From assembly GCA_963730305.1 (NCBI GenBank), contig CAVSRB010000008.1, positions 186,001-250,000 on the forward strand: a stretch of 64,000 nt of DNA, in the 5' to 3' direction. The notes beneath the pieces were generated by a model. The model worked only from the letters and a program-made list of their open reading frames with translations. It made no database searches and had not been told where the DNA came from. Origin of the DNA: CAMYMQ01 sp963730305 (GTDB lineage Bacteria; Pseudomonadota; Alphaproteobacteria; Bin65). The translations under genes and the position numbers were made by a program. Position 1 is the stretch's first letter; each line of letters begins with the position of its first letter. Below, piece after piece: positions 9,090 to 17,225 of the stretch.

Positions 9090-10275
9090 ATGAAGAAGTC
9101 CAACAACATGCTGTCGCGCCGCGCTTTCGTGGCCGGCACGGCGGGGGCCGCCGCGGTCGCGGCGGCTCCAGGGTTCATCCGGTCGGCGTCCGCGGCGACG
9201 CCGTTCAAGATGGCGACGGTGTTCGCACTGAGCGGCCCGGCCTCGCTGTTCGGGCCGACCCAGACGGCCTGCGCCAAGCTGGCCGTGTCCCAGATCAACG
9301 CCAAGGGCGGCATCCTCGGCCGTCAGGTCGAGATCGTCCCGCTCGACGGCGGCGCCCCGCCGGCCGACGCCGCCAAGGCGGTGCTGCGCGCGGTGTTGCG
9401 CGACAAGGTCGAGCTCATCGTCGGCTCGCACGACAGCGCGGTCCGCGAGGCCATCGTCGCGACGCTCAAGGGCAAGGTGCCGTATGTCTATACCCCGCTC
9501 TACGAGGGTGGCGAGTGCGCACCGAACACCTATGTCACCGCCGACACCCCGCAGCAGCAGGTCGAGCCGTCGATCAAGGCGCTGGCGAAGATGACCGGCG
9601 CCAAGACCTATTACTTGATCGGCAACGACTATGTCTGGCCGCACAAGACCAACGACCAGGCCAAGAAGTACATTGCCGAGACCGGCGGCAAGGTCGTCGG
9701 CGAGGAGTATCTGCCGCTCGGTGCGCCCAACAAGTTCGAGGACGCGGTGGCGCGCATCAAGTCGGCCAAGCCGGACATGGTGGTGATCACCCTGGTCGGC
9801 GGCGACAACGTCAACTTCAACCGGACCTTCGCCGGCTTCGGCCTCGACAAGTCGATCAAGCGGGTCGCCTACCTGCTCGAGGAGCTGACCCTGCAGGGCA
9901 TCGGCGCCAAGAACAGCGGCGGGCTGTATCAGCTGCATGTCCTATTTCGCCGACTTGAAGAACCCTACCAACGACGCGTTCAAGGCCGCCTACAAGAAGA
10001 TGTTCGGCGCCAAGGCGCCGCCGCTGAGCATGCTCGGCGCCGACGGCTATTCGGGCATCAACTTCGCCGCGGCGCTGATCAACAAGGCCGGCAGGATCGA
10101 CCAGGCCAAGCTGATGGCGGCGTCGAACGGGCTCGAGTACCAGACCGCGACCGGCACGGCGACGATGACCCACCGCCACGTCGTCAAGGACATGTACCTG
10201 GCCGAGTGCAAGGGCACGACCTTCGACATCCTCAAGACCTTCAAGGCGGTCGGACACGGCCAGACCTGCAGCTGA
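9090..10275 (+). CDS. Amide/urea-type ABC transporter substrate-binding protein (Tat-exported; one frameshift)
   Basis: Extracytoplasmic binding protein of the Peripla_BP_6 type for the transporter encoded directly downstream. It begins with a twin-arginine leader (SRRAFVAG near residue 9, then a hydrophobic stretch ending SASAA). The body is clearly paralogous to the AmiC-like protein: VPYVYTPLYEGGE, LIGNDYVWPHKTND and RHVVKDMYLAECKG occur at equivalent places. The frame breaks near 9929-9936, where one extra base separates ...NSGGLY from SCMSYFADLKNP; both sides keep family sequence, so the gene is annotated through to TGA at 10273-10275. A ribosome site GGAGGAGG precedes ATG 9090. Confidence 0.88.
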
Positions 10276-10301
10276 CGGCCTGACCGGCGCGAGCGGCGGC
10301 G

Positions 10302-11156
10302 ATGGATCCGATACTCGTCACCAACATCCTCAATGTTGTCTACGAGATCGCGACCCTCGCCGTCGTCGTGCTGGGCCTGGCCGTGATCTTCGGCCTGCTC
10401 GGCGTGATGAACCTCGCCCACGGCGAGTTCGTCATGATCGGCGCCTATTGCGCCTATTTCGCCCAGGCCAACCACCTTCCCTTCCTGGCCGCCGTGCCGC
10501 TGACCATCGTGGTCTGCGGCCTGCTCGGCCTCGTCGTCGAGCGGGTGCTGGTGCGGCCGCTCTATCAGAGACCGTTCGATACCCTGCTGGCGACCTGGGG
10601 GCTGAGCCTGCTGCTGCGCAAGATCGTCGAATGGATCTACGGCAAGGGCTACAGGAGCGTCGACCGGCCGCTCGCCGGCAGCATCGACGCCTTCGGCGCC
10701 GACTATCCCGTCTACCGCATCGTGCTGATCGTCGTCTCGGTGGTCATCGTCGGCGGGCTGATCGTGTGGTTCGTGCGCAGCGCGACCGGCAAGCGGATCA
10801 CCGCGACGGTCAACAATCCCGAGCTGGCCGCCTCGGTCGGCATCAACGTCACCGCGCTGTCGCGCAACACCTTCATCTTCGGCACCTGCCTCGGCGGCCT
10901 GGCGGGCGTGATGCTCGCCCCGCTGGCGACGGTCCAGCCGCTGATGGGGCTCGACTACATCCTCAAGTCCTTCTTCGTCATGGTGGTGGGCGGCCTCGGC
11001 GGACTCGCGGGGCTCGGCGCCGGATCGGGCATCGTCGGCGGGGTCGAGAGCATCGTCTCGGCCGTGTTCGACCGCACCGCCGGCTACACCACCGTCCTCT
11101 TGATCGCGATCCTGTTCCTGTGGCTGCGGCCGAATGGCCTCTTTTCTCGCTCATAG
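10302..11156 (+). CDS. Branched-chain/urea-type ABC transporter permease (LivH/UrtB-like)
   Basis: Inner-membrane permease of 284 aa with about eight hydrophobic segments. Family marks are FGLLGVMNLAHGEFVMIGAY near the N-terminus, VNNPELAASVGIN in the cytoplasmic coupling loop and VMVVGGLGGLAGLGAGSGIVGG near the C-terminus. It lies 26 bp after the binding-protein gene, and its last 23 bases overlap the start of the permease-ATPase fusion. With that fusion and the next ATPase it would form the complete importer for the amide-type ligand. Confidence 0.92.
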   Translation: MDPILVTNILNVVYEIATLAVVVLGLAVIFGLLGVMNLAHGEFVMIGAYCAYFAQANHLPFLAAVPLTIVVCGLLGLVVERVLVRPLYQRPFDTLLATWGLSLLLRKIVEWIYGKGYRSVDRPLAGSIDAFGADYPVYRIVLIVVSVVIVGGLIVWFVRSATGKRITATVNNPELAASVGINVTALSRNTFIFGTCLGGLAGVMLAPLATVQPLMGLDYILKSFFVMVVGGLGGLAGLGAGSGIVGGVESIVSAVFDRTAGYTTVLLIAILFLWLRPNGLFSRS

Positions 11157-12864
11157 CCTCGCCCTGTTCGCCGCGCTCGCGGTGCTGCCCCAGTTCGTCG
11201 GCGACTTCTGGGCCTACACGCTCGCGCTCTATTTCCTCTATGCGATCGCGACCCTGGGCATCGGAGTCACCTGGGGCCAGGCCGGCTTCCTGCCGCTTGG
11301 CCAGGCCATGTTCGTGGGCATCGGCGCCTATCTCTCCGGCTTCGCGCTGATCAACTTCAAGGACAGCTGGCTCTTGGTCCTGCTGATCCCCGCCGCCGCG
11401 ATCGTGCCCGGGCTGCTCGCCTTCGGCATCGGCCTGCTCGTCTTCCGAGGGCGGACGCGCAGCGGGCCCTTCTTCGCCCTGATCACCCTCGCGATGACCC
11501 TGCTCACCTTCCAGATCGCCAACAGCTGGAACTCTGTCACCGGCGGTTTCAACGGGCTCAAGAACATCCCGGGCCTGCCCGGCGTCGACGGGTTCACCGG
11601 CTTCTACTACGTCTCCGCCGCCGCCCTGGGAGTCGCCATCCTCGGCGTCGCCTGGCTGCTGCGCGCGCCGATCGGCATCCTGTGGCAGGCGATCGCCCAG
11701 AACGAGCGCCGCGTCGCCTTCTTCGGCTTCCGGGTCAACGTGATGAAGGCGGTCGTGTTCGGCCTCAGCGGCCTTTTGGCCGGCATCGCCGGTGCGCTCT
11801 ACGCCCCGCAGCAGAGCCTGGTGACGCCGGAGCTGTGCGGCTTCCTGTTCTCGGCCGACCTGGTGATCTGGGCCGCGGTGGGCGGGCGGACGACGCTCTA
11901 CGGCCCGGTGATCGGCGCGATCGTGATCGGGGCGCTGACCGCCGAGCTGCGCGACCAGATCTCCTATTGGGAGGTGGTGCTGGCGGGCATCTTCATCGTC
12001 GTCGTGCTGTACCTGCCGCAGGGCCTGGTCGGCTTCATCGAGCCGCCGCTGCGCTGGCTGTTCCGCAAGCGGGGCGTGCCCGGGCTGCCGGTCGCCGAGA
12101 AGCCCCGCGACGCCGGCCCGGCGGCGCTGGAGGTCGACCGGCTGTCGGCCGCGGTGGGCGACGTGCGCATCCTCCAGGAACTCGGCTTCGGCCTCGACAA
12201 GCCGGGCGTCTACTGCCTGATCGGCCCCAACGGAGCGGGCAAGACGTCGAGCTTCAACGTCATCACCGGCGAGATGAAGGCCACCGGCGGCACGGTCCGC
12301 TTCGGCGGCGTCGACGTCACCGGCCAGTCCGCCGACCGGCTGACCCGGCTGGGCGTCGGCCGCAAGTTCCAGATCCCGAGCATCTTCCCCGACCACACCG
12401 TCGGCGAGAACCTGCGCATCGCCCTGTGGGGCAGCCGCGCCCGGCCGCTCGACCTGCTCAAGCACTCCCTGCTGCGCTGGCGCAGCCCGATCCTCGACGA
12501 GCTGGAGAAGCGCTTCCCGTTCCTCGCCGACCAGGTCAAGCCGGCACGCGACCTCTCGCACGGCCAGCGCCAGATCCTCGAGCTGGCGATGGTGCTGTGC
12601 CTGGAGCCGCGCCTGTTGCTGCTCGACGAGCCGTCGGCCGGCCTGTCGCCCGCCGAGACCCGCGAGGTGATCGACGCGATCCGCTGGGCGACCGAGCGGC
12701 TCGGCGCCAGCACGATCGTGATCGAGCACGACATGGCTTTCGTCCGCGAGCTGGCCGACCACGTCTTCGTACTCCACCAGGGCCACCTGCTCGCCGAGGG
12801 CGACGTCGACGCGATCCGGACCAACGCCGAGGTCCAGGCCGTCTACGTGGGGAGCACCAAGTGA
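11134..12864 (+). CDS. Fused ABC permease-ATPase (LivM/UrtC + LivG/UrtD)
   Basis: A 576-aa protein joining two subunits that are usually separate. Residues 1 to about 310 are a LivM-type permease (GVTWGQAGFLPLGQAMFVG, later VVGLVIWAAVGG-like segment near residue 245-255). Residues from about 330 onward are a complete ABC ATPase with Walker A GPNGAGKTS near 364, the signature LSHGQRQ, Walker B LLLLDEPSAGLSP and the switch-region sequence IVIEHDM. The frame is uninterrupted across the junction (EKPRDAGPAALEVDRLS), so the fusion is not a frameshift artefact. It overlaps the upstream permease by 23 bp and the downstream ATPase by 4 bp. Such fusions occur sporadically in this transporter family. 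Confidence 0.9.
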   Translation: MASFLAHSLALFAALAVLPQFVGDFWAYTLALYFLYAIATLGIGVTWGQAGFLPLGQAMFVGIGAYLSGFALINFKDSWLLVLLIPAAAIVPGLLAFGIGLLVFRGRTRSGPFFALITLAMTLLTFQIANSWNSVTGGFNGLKNIPGLPGVDGFTGFYYVSAAALGVAILGVAWLLRAPIGILWQAIAQNERRVAFFGFRVNVMKAVVFGLSGLLAGIAGALYAPQQSLVTPELCGFLFSADLVIWAAVGGRTTLYGPVIGAIVIGALTAELRDQISYWEVVLAGIFIVVVLYLPQGLVGFIEPPLRWLFRKRGVPGLPVAEKPRDAGPAALEVDRLSAAVGDVRILQELGFGLDKPGVYCLIGPNGAGKTSSFNVITGEMKATGGTVRFGGVDVTGQSADRLTRLGVGRKFQIPSIFPDHTVGENLRIALWGSRARPLDLLKHSLLRWRSPILDELEKRFPFLADQVKPARDLSHGQRQILELAMVLCLEPRLLLLDEPSAGLSPAETREVIDAIRWATERLGASTIVIEHDMAFVRELADHVFVLHQGHLLAEGDVDAIRTNAEVQAVYVGSTK

Positions 12865-13559
12865 CCGCGCCGCTGCTCGATTTCGACGGGGTCACCGGCG
12901 GCTACGGCACGACCCTGGTCGTCCGCGACGTCAGCGGCGCGGTGGCGCCGGGCCAGGTGCTGTGCGTGCTCGGCCGCAACGGCGTCGGCAAGAGCACGCT
13001 GATGCGGCTGCTGTCGGGACACCTGCGCTGCCGCGCCGGGACGATCCGCCTGAACGGCGAGGACGTCTCGACCCTGTCGGCGTCGGAGCGCAGCAAGCGC
13101 GGCCTGACCTACGGCCCCCAGGAACGGGTCGTGTTCGACAACCTCTCGGTCGCCGACAACCTGCGCCTGCGCGCCGGCGGGCGCGCCGACGACGACCGGC
13201 TGGCACCCTATTTCGACGCCTTCCCGGTGCTGCGCGGCCGGCTGCGCCAGCACGCCGGCACCTTGAGCGGCGGCGAGCGCAAGATCCTGTCCTTCGTCCG
13301 CTGCCTGGCCGAGGACCAGCCGCTGATCCTGCTCGACGAACCGACCGAGGGCGTCCAGTTCGAGAATATCGAGCGGATGCACGACTTCGTCGCCAAGGCC
13401 CGCGCCAACGGGACCGCCTTCGTCGTGGTCGAACAGCACGTCGCCTTCGCCCAATCGGTCGCGGACCATCTTCTGGTCATGGACCAGGGCCGATCCGTGC
13501 TCCAGGCCGCGGCCGGCGAGGTCGACCGCGAGCGTCTGCTCGGCTATTTGCAGGTGTGA
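12861..13559 (+). CDS. Branched-chain/urea-type ABC transporter ATPase (LivF/UrtE-like)
   Basis: Second nucleotide-binding subunit, 232 aa. Walker A GRNGVGKST near residue 38, the signature LSGGERK, Walker B PLILLDEPTEGVQFENI and VVVEQHVAFA follow the LivF/UrtE pattern; the EGVQ after Walker B is typical of UrtE-type members. The start is GTG at 12861, overlapping the stop of the fusion gene, so the two ATPases are translated in tandem. It completes the importer encoded from 9090. Confidence 0.92.
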   Translation: MTAPLLDFDGVTGGYGTTLVVRDVSGAVAPGQVLCVLGRNGVGKSTLMRLLSGHLRCRAGTIRLNGEDVSTLSASERSKRGLTYGPQERVVFDNLSVADNLRLRAGGRADDDRLAPYFDAFPVLRGRLRQHAGTLSGGERKILSFVRCLAEDQPLILLDEPTEGVQFENIERMHDFVAKARANGTAFVVVEQHVAFAQSVADHLLVMDQGRSVLQAAAGEVDRERLLGYLQV

Positions 13560-13602
13560 ACGCCGCCGCCGCGGCGCCCCACCAGCAACGGCAGGAGCCA
13601 GC

Positions 13603-14061
13603 ATGAGCAGCTACGACGACCTCTATTGCCACACCACGTCGATCGAGGTGGCGGCGACCCCCGAAGCCGCCTTCGGCTGGATGGCCGACGGCATCCGCCA
13701 GGGCGAGTGGGCGCTGGGCAGCCTGGACCGCGAGCAGATCGGCGACGGCCTGTTCCGCGGCGTGTCGTGGTTCGACGACGGCGACACCTATGTCCGCATC
13801 ACCGCCGACCGCGAGCGGCTGCTGATCCACTACGAGGTCGGCCGCAAGCCGGACGGACTGCTGCCGCGAACGATCGCCCGGGTGGTTCCGGCCGAGACGT
13901 CCGGCGTGGACGACGGCCGCTGCGTGGTGACCCTGATGGTCTGGCGCGACCGCTCCCTGCCGGAAGAGCGCTGGCGCCAGCAGTGCATCGTCCACAAGGC
14001 CGAGATGTACCGGATCCGCCACCTGATCGAGAGCCGCGAGGCGGCCGGCAGCGCGCCATAG
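13603..14061 (+). CDS. SRPBCC-like protein of unknown function
   Basis: A 152-aa soluble protein closing the amide operon, 43 bp after the last ATPase gene. The beginning (SIEVAATPEAAFGWMAD) and the alternating strand pattern through the middle suggest a START/SRPBCC-type ligand-binding fold. I do not recognise a specific family. The ribosome site GGCAGGAG precedes ATG 13603. A role in binding the operon's substrate or product is possible from context only. A terminator-like hairpin follows the stop. Confidence 0.6.
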   Translation: MSSYDDLYCHTTSIEVAATPEAAFGWMADGIRQGEWALGSLDREQIGDGLFRGVSWFDDGDTYVRITADRERLLIHYEVGRKPDGLLPRTIARVVPAETSGVDDGRCVVTLMVWRDRSLPEERWRQQCIVHKAEMYRIRHLIESREAAGSAP

Positions 14062-14070
14062 GCCCCGCGC

Positions 14071-14105
14071 GGCGCGATAAGATTCGTATCGGGCGCGCTT
14101 TTTTT
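14071..14105 (+). terminator. Probable rho-independent terminator of the amide operon
   Basis: GCGCGATA and TATCGGGCGC form an imperfect stem around a short loop, followed by seven T residues (14099-14105). It lies just after the stop of the SRPBCC-like gene and before the RodZ-like gene. The T-run is convincing; the stem has mismatches. Confidence 0.5.
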
Positions 14106-14189
14106 GCTTTATCCTGAAACGCTTATTTAACAATCTTGGGTCAAGAATGATTAACCGCACGATCCAGGCCACGCACGACCCTGTGAGCA

Positions 14190-15215
14190 ATGGACACCAG
14201 CAGCCCAATCCTGTTCGACCTCGACGACATCCAGCTTGAGGACATCGAGCCCTGGCAGGTCGACCATGTCGGCGCCGAGCTGGCCGCGGCGCGCAGGGCG
14301 AAGCGCATTACCGTCGAGACGCTGGCGTCCGAGCTCAAGATCCGCAGCAACTTCATCAGCGCGCTCGAGGCGGGCCGCTATTCCGATCTGCCCGGCCTAC
14401 CCTATGCCGTCGGCTACGTCCGGTCGATCGCCGACCATCTCGGCCTCGACGGCAAGGCCTATGCCGCCAAACTGAAGGAGCAGCAGGGCGACGAGTATAT
14501 CGCCCCGACCCTGGTGCTGCCCGAGCCCGAAGAGATCCGCGAGGGCGGCTCTTCCAAATGGATGCTCGCCGCGATCTCGATCGCATTGGGCACGCTCGGC
14601 TACGGCGGCTGGGTGCTCTATTCGCAATCCGAAACCACGGGCCGCGGTGACCTGATCGCGGCCGAGCCGATGCATGCCGGGCCGAAGGCCGTGCGCACCG
14701 CGCCGGCGACGACGCAGACCGCGCGCGCCGACGTCGGGCCGAAAACAGTCGCCAGCGACGCGGCAGACCGGCCGACACCGGTCGCCCAGCCCACGCCCGC
14801 TGCGACGCCGAAACCCGCCGACGACCGCACAGCCGACCGGGCGACCACGGCGGCGCCCAACCGCGTCGAAACCATCGCGCCGGCCGCAGCGACAGCCACC
14901 CGGCCCGACCAGGCCAAACCGAAACCGGCCTCCCTCGCCGACGCCAGAATCATCCTCGAAGCCCGCGGCCTGACCTGGGTCCATCTGAAGGACGCCAAGG
15001 GCGCGACGGTGGTCGCCGGCGCGAAGAAGAAGGGCTGGCGCTTCACCCTGCCCGACCGGCCCGGCCTGCGCCTGACCGTCGGCCGCGCCAACCAGCTCGT
15101 CATCATGGTCGGCGGCCGCACCCTGCCCCCGCTGCGCGCGGACACCAATCCGGTCCGCAACGTCGTGCTCGACACCAAGGCGCTACGCGAAAAGGCTCGC
15201 TCGCTCGGCCACTGA
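14190..15215 (+). CDS. RodZ-like HTH membrane protein with DUF4115 domain
   Basis: A 341-aa protein with a cytoplasmic HTH domain at about residues 28-95 (AARRAKRITVETLASELKI, then FISALEAGRYSDLPGLPYAVGYVRSIA split over the domain), one membrane span near 121-143, a long Ala/Pro/Thr-rich periplasmic linker and a C-terminal DUF4115 beta domain from about 250. This is the architecture of RodZ, the MreB-binding cell-shape factor. In many proteobacteria it sits next to ispG; here it stands alone between the amide operon and the MacB-type genes. The start ATG at 14190 is placed by the HTH domain; no strong ribosome site is visible. Confidence 0.85.
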   Translation: MDTSSPILFDLDDIQLEDIEPWQVDHVGAELAAARRAKRITVETLASELKIRSNFISALEAGRYSDLPGLPYAVGYVRSIADHLGLDGKAYAAKLKEQQGDEYIAPTLVLPEPEEIREGGSSKWMLAAISIALGTLGYGGWVLYSQSETTGRGDLIAAEPMHAGPKAVRTAPATTQTARADVGPKTVASDAADRPTPVAQPTPAATPKPADDRTADRATTAAPNRVETIAPAAATATRPDQAKPKPASLADARIILEARGLTWVHLKDAKGATVVAGAKKKGWRFTLPDRPGLRLTVGRANQLVIMVGGRTLPPLRADTNPVRNVVLDTKALREKARSLGH

Positions 15216-15217
15216 CC

Positions 15218-15265
15218 GGTCGGCGCACGTCAGGCCACGTCGGCGCACATCAGCCCGCGCCGACC
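15218..15265. terminator. Inverted and direct repeats between convergent genes
   Basis: GGTCGGCGC (15218-15226) and its exact complement GCGCCGACC (15257-15265) could form a 9-bp stem with a long loop. The loop contains the second of two near-identical 15-base direct repeats, 15219-15233 and 15239-15253, differing at one base. It separates the convergent RodZ-like and MacB-type genes and may end transcription in both directions; there is no T-run. Confidence 0.35.
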
Positions 15266-15278
15266 ACCCCTTCCGCCC

Positions 15279-16493
15279 CTATTCGTGCCGCAGCGCCTCG
15301 ATCGGATCGAGGCGCGCCGCCCGCCGTGCCGGGAAATAGCCGAACACGATCCCGATCAGCGCCGACACCGCGAAGGCGAGCAGGATGATCGACGGGTCGA
15401 GCACGAAGGGCAGCCCCATCGTCTGCGTCGCCAGCACCGCCAGGGCGAGCCCTGTTGCCACCCCGAGCACGCCCCCCATCAGCGACAGCACCAGCGCCTC
15501 GACCAGGAACTGCATCAGCACTTGGTATTCGAGCGCGCCGATGGCGAGGCGGATGCCGATCTCGCGGGTTCGTTCGGTCACCGAGACCAGCATGATGTTC
15601 ATGATGCCGATGCCACCAACCAGCAGGCTGACCGCGGCAACCGCGCCGAGCAGGCCGGTCAACAGGGTCGTGGTGGTGGTGGTGGCCTCGATGATTTGGC
15701 GCAGGTCGCGGACGTTGAAATTGTCATCCGCACCCCGCGCGATCTTGCGCCGCTCCCGCATCAGGTACTCGATCTCCGCCTGGACCTTGGCGGTGTCGAC
15801 GCCGTCGCGCGCCGAAACGAAGATCGTGCCGATGTCGGTGTTGCCTGCGATACGGCGCTGGAAGGCGCGCAGCGGGATCAAGACCACATCGTCCTGATCG
15901 CTGCCGAAGCTGGACTGGCCCTTGGACGACAGCACCCCGATCACCTCGCAGGAGATCTTGCGCAGGCGGATGTTGCGCCCGATCGGATCGGACGCGCCGA
16001 ACAGTTTCTTGCGTACGGTCTCGCCAAGGATACAGGCCGCCCGGCCGCCGCGGATCTCGCCCTGGAGGAACTGCCGGCCGGAAGCCAGCGGCCAGTCCTG
16101 GGTGATGAAATAGTTGTTGTCGGTGCCCATCACCGTGGTGTTCCAGTTGATCCCGCCTACCACCGCGGTAGTCGACCGCGCGGCGCTCGGCGCGATCGCC
16201 TTGACGCCCTGGAGCTGCTGGCGCATCGCCTGGACGTCGCGGTTGTTGAAGGCCTTCGCCTGGGCGCTGGCACCGCCCGGACGGCCGTGGCGGGACTGGC
16301 CGGTGCGAACGACGAGCAGGTTGCTGCCCAGCCGCGCGAGGTCGGCCGTCACCTTGGCCGTCGTCGCCCGGCCGATCGAGACCATCCCGATCACTGCGCC
16401 GACGCCGATGACGATGCCGAGCAAGGTGAGGAACGAGCGCAGGACGTTGCGCCGGATCGCGCTTAAGGCAAGCTTGGTCGTCTCCCAGAACAT
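15279..16493 (-). CDS. MacB-type ABC transporter permease
   Basis: A 404-aa membrane protein with one N-terminal span (residues about 20-45), a large periplasmic MacB_PCD domain and three C-terminal spans (from about residue 283). Family marks are SFLTLLGIVIGVGAVIGMV at the start and SLLVGGIGIMNIMLVSVTER before the second span. It ends FPARRAARLDPIEALRHE, the classical C-terminus of this family. It works as a mechanotransmission-type exporter with the ATPase and the adaptor upstream. Its ATG overlaps the ATPase stop (ATGA). No outer-membrane TolC-like gene lies nearby. Confidence 0.92.
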   Translation of the reverse strand: MFWETTKLALSAIRRNVLRSFLTLLGIVIGVGAVIGMVSIGRATTAKVTADLARLGSNLLVVRTGQSRHGRPGGASAQAKAFNNRDVQAMRQQLQGVKAIAPSAARSTTAVVGGINWNTTVMGTDNNYFITQDWPLASGRQFLQGEIRGGRAACILGETVRKKLFGASDPIGRNIRLRKISCEVIGVLSSKGQSSFGSDQDDVVLIPLRAFQRRIAGNTDIGTIFVSARDGVDTAKVQAEIEYLMRERRKIARGADDNFNVRDLRQIIEATTTTTTLLTGLLGAVAAVSLLVGGIGIMNIMLVSVTERTREIGIRLAIGALEYQVLMQFLVEALVLSLMGGVLGVATGLALAVLATQTMGLPFVLDPSIILLAFAVSALIGIVFGYFPARRAARLDPIEALRHE

Positions 16494-17214
16494 CAGGCCG
16501 CTTCCTTGCCTTGCCCGCCCGTATCGATGCGGCCGTCGACGAACCGGATCGTCCGGTCCGCGTAGGCCGCCATCTCCGGTTCATGGGTGACCATGATGAT
16601 GGTCATCCCCTGATCCCGATTGAGCGCCTTGAGCAGTTCCATGATCTCTAGGCTGGTCTTCGAATTGAGGTTTCCGGTCGGCTCGTCGGCGAGGACCACC
16701 GCCGGATCGGTCACGATCGCTCGCGCGATCGCAACCCGTTGTTGTTGGCCGCCCGAGAGCTCGCCCGGCGTGTGTCTCTCGCGGCCCTGCAGCCCGACCC
16801 TGGCCAACGACCGCTGCGCCATCGCCCGGCGGTGCGCCGGGCTCGCCCCGCGATAGGTCAGCGGCAGTTCGACATTCTCGAGCGCGCTGGTCCGCGGCAA
16901 CAGGTTGAATCCCTGGAAGATGAAACCGAGATAATGTCGGCGCAACAGCGCCCGCTGCCGCCGGGTCAAGGCGCCGACGTCGACGCCCATGAAGCGGTAG
17001 CTGCCCGAGGTTGGCGTATCGAGGCAACCGCAGCACGTTCATGGCCGTCGACTTGCCCGGAGCCGGACGGCCCCATGATCGCGACGAACTCGCTCTTGTC
17101 GATGGACAGGTCGACGCCATTGAGCGCGTACACGGTCGCGTCGCCGCTCCCGTACACCCGCATCAGGCCTTCCATCTCGATCAGCGGCGGCGTTGTCCGG
17201 GCCTCGTCGGTCAC
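16493..17214 (-). CDS. MacB-type ABC transporter ATPase (two frameshifts)
   Basis: ATP-binding subunit of the MacAB-type exporter. GTG 17214 starts VTDEARTTPPLIEMEGL. The Walker A reads as GPSGSGKST only after removing an extra base near 17057, and a second extra base near 17030 must be removed to restore GCLDTPTSGSYRFMGVDV. Downstream the frame is clean, with FIFQGFNLLPRT (Q-loop), LSGGQQQRVAIARAI (signature) and VVLADEPTGNLNS (Walker B). Every core motif is intact once corrected, so sequencing error is more likely than a pseudogene. It sits 12 bp after the adaptor gene and overlaps the permease start. Confidence 0.85.
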
Positions 17215-17225
17215 GGCGCGACCCT

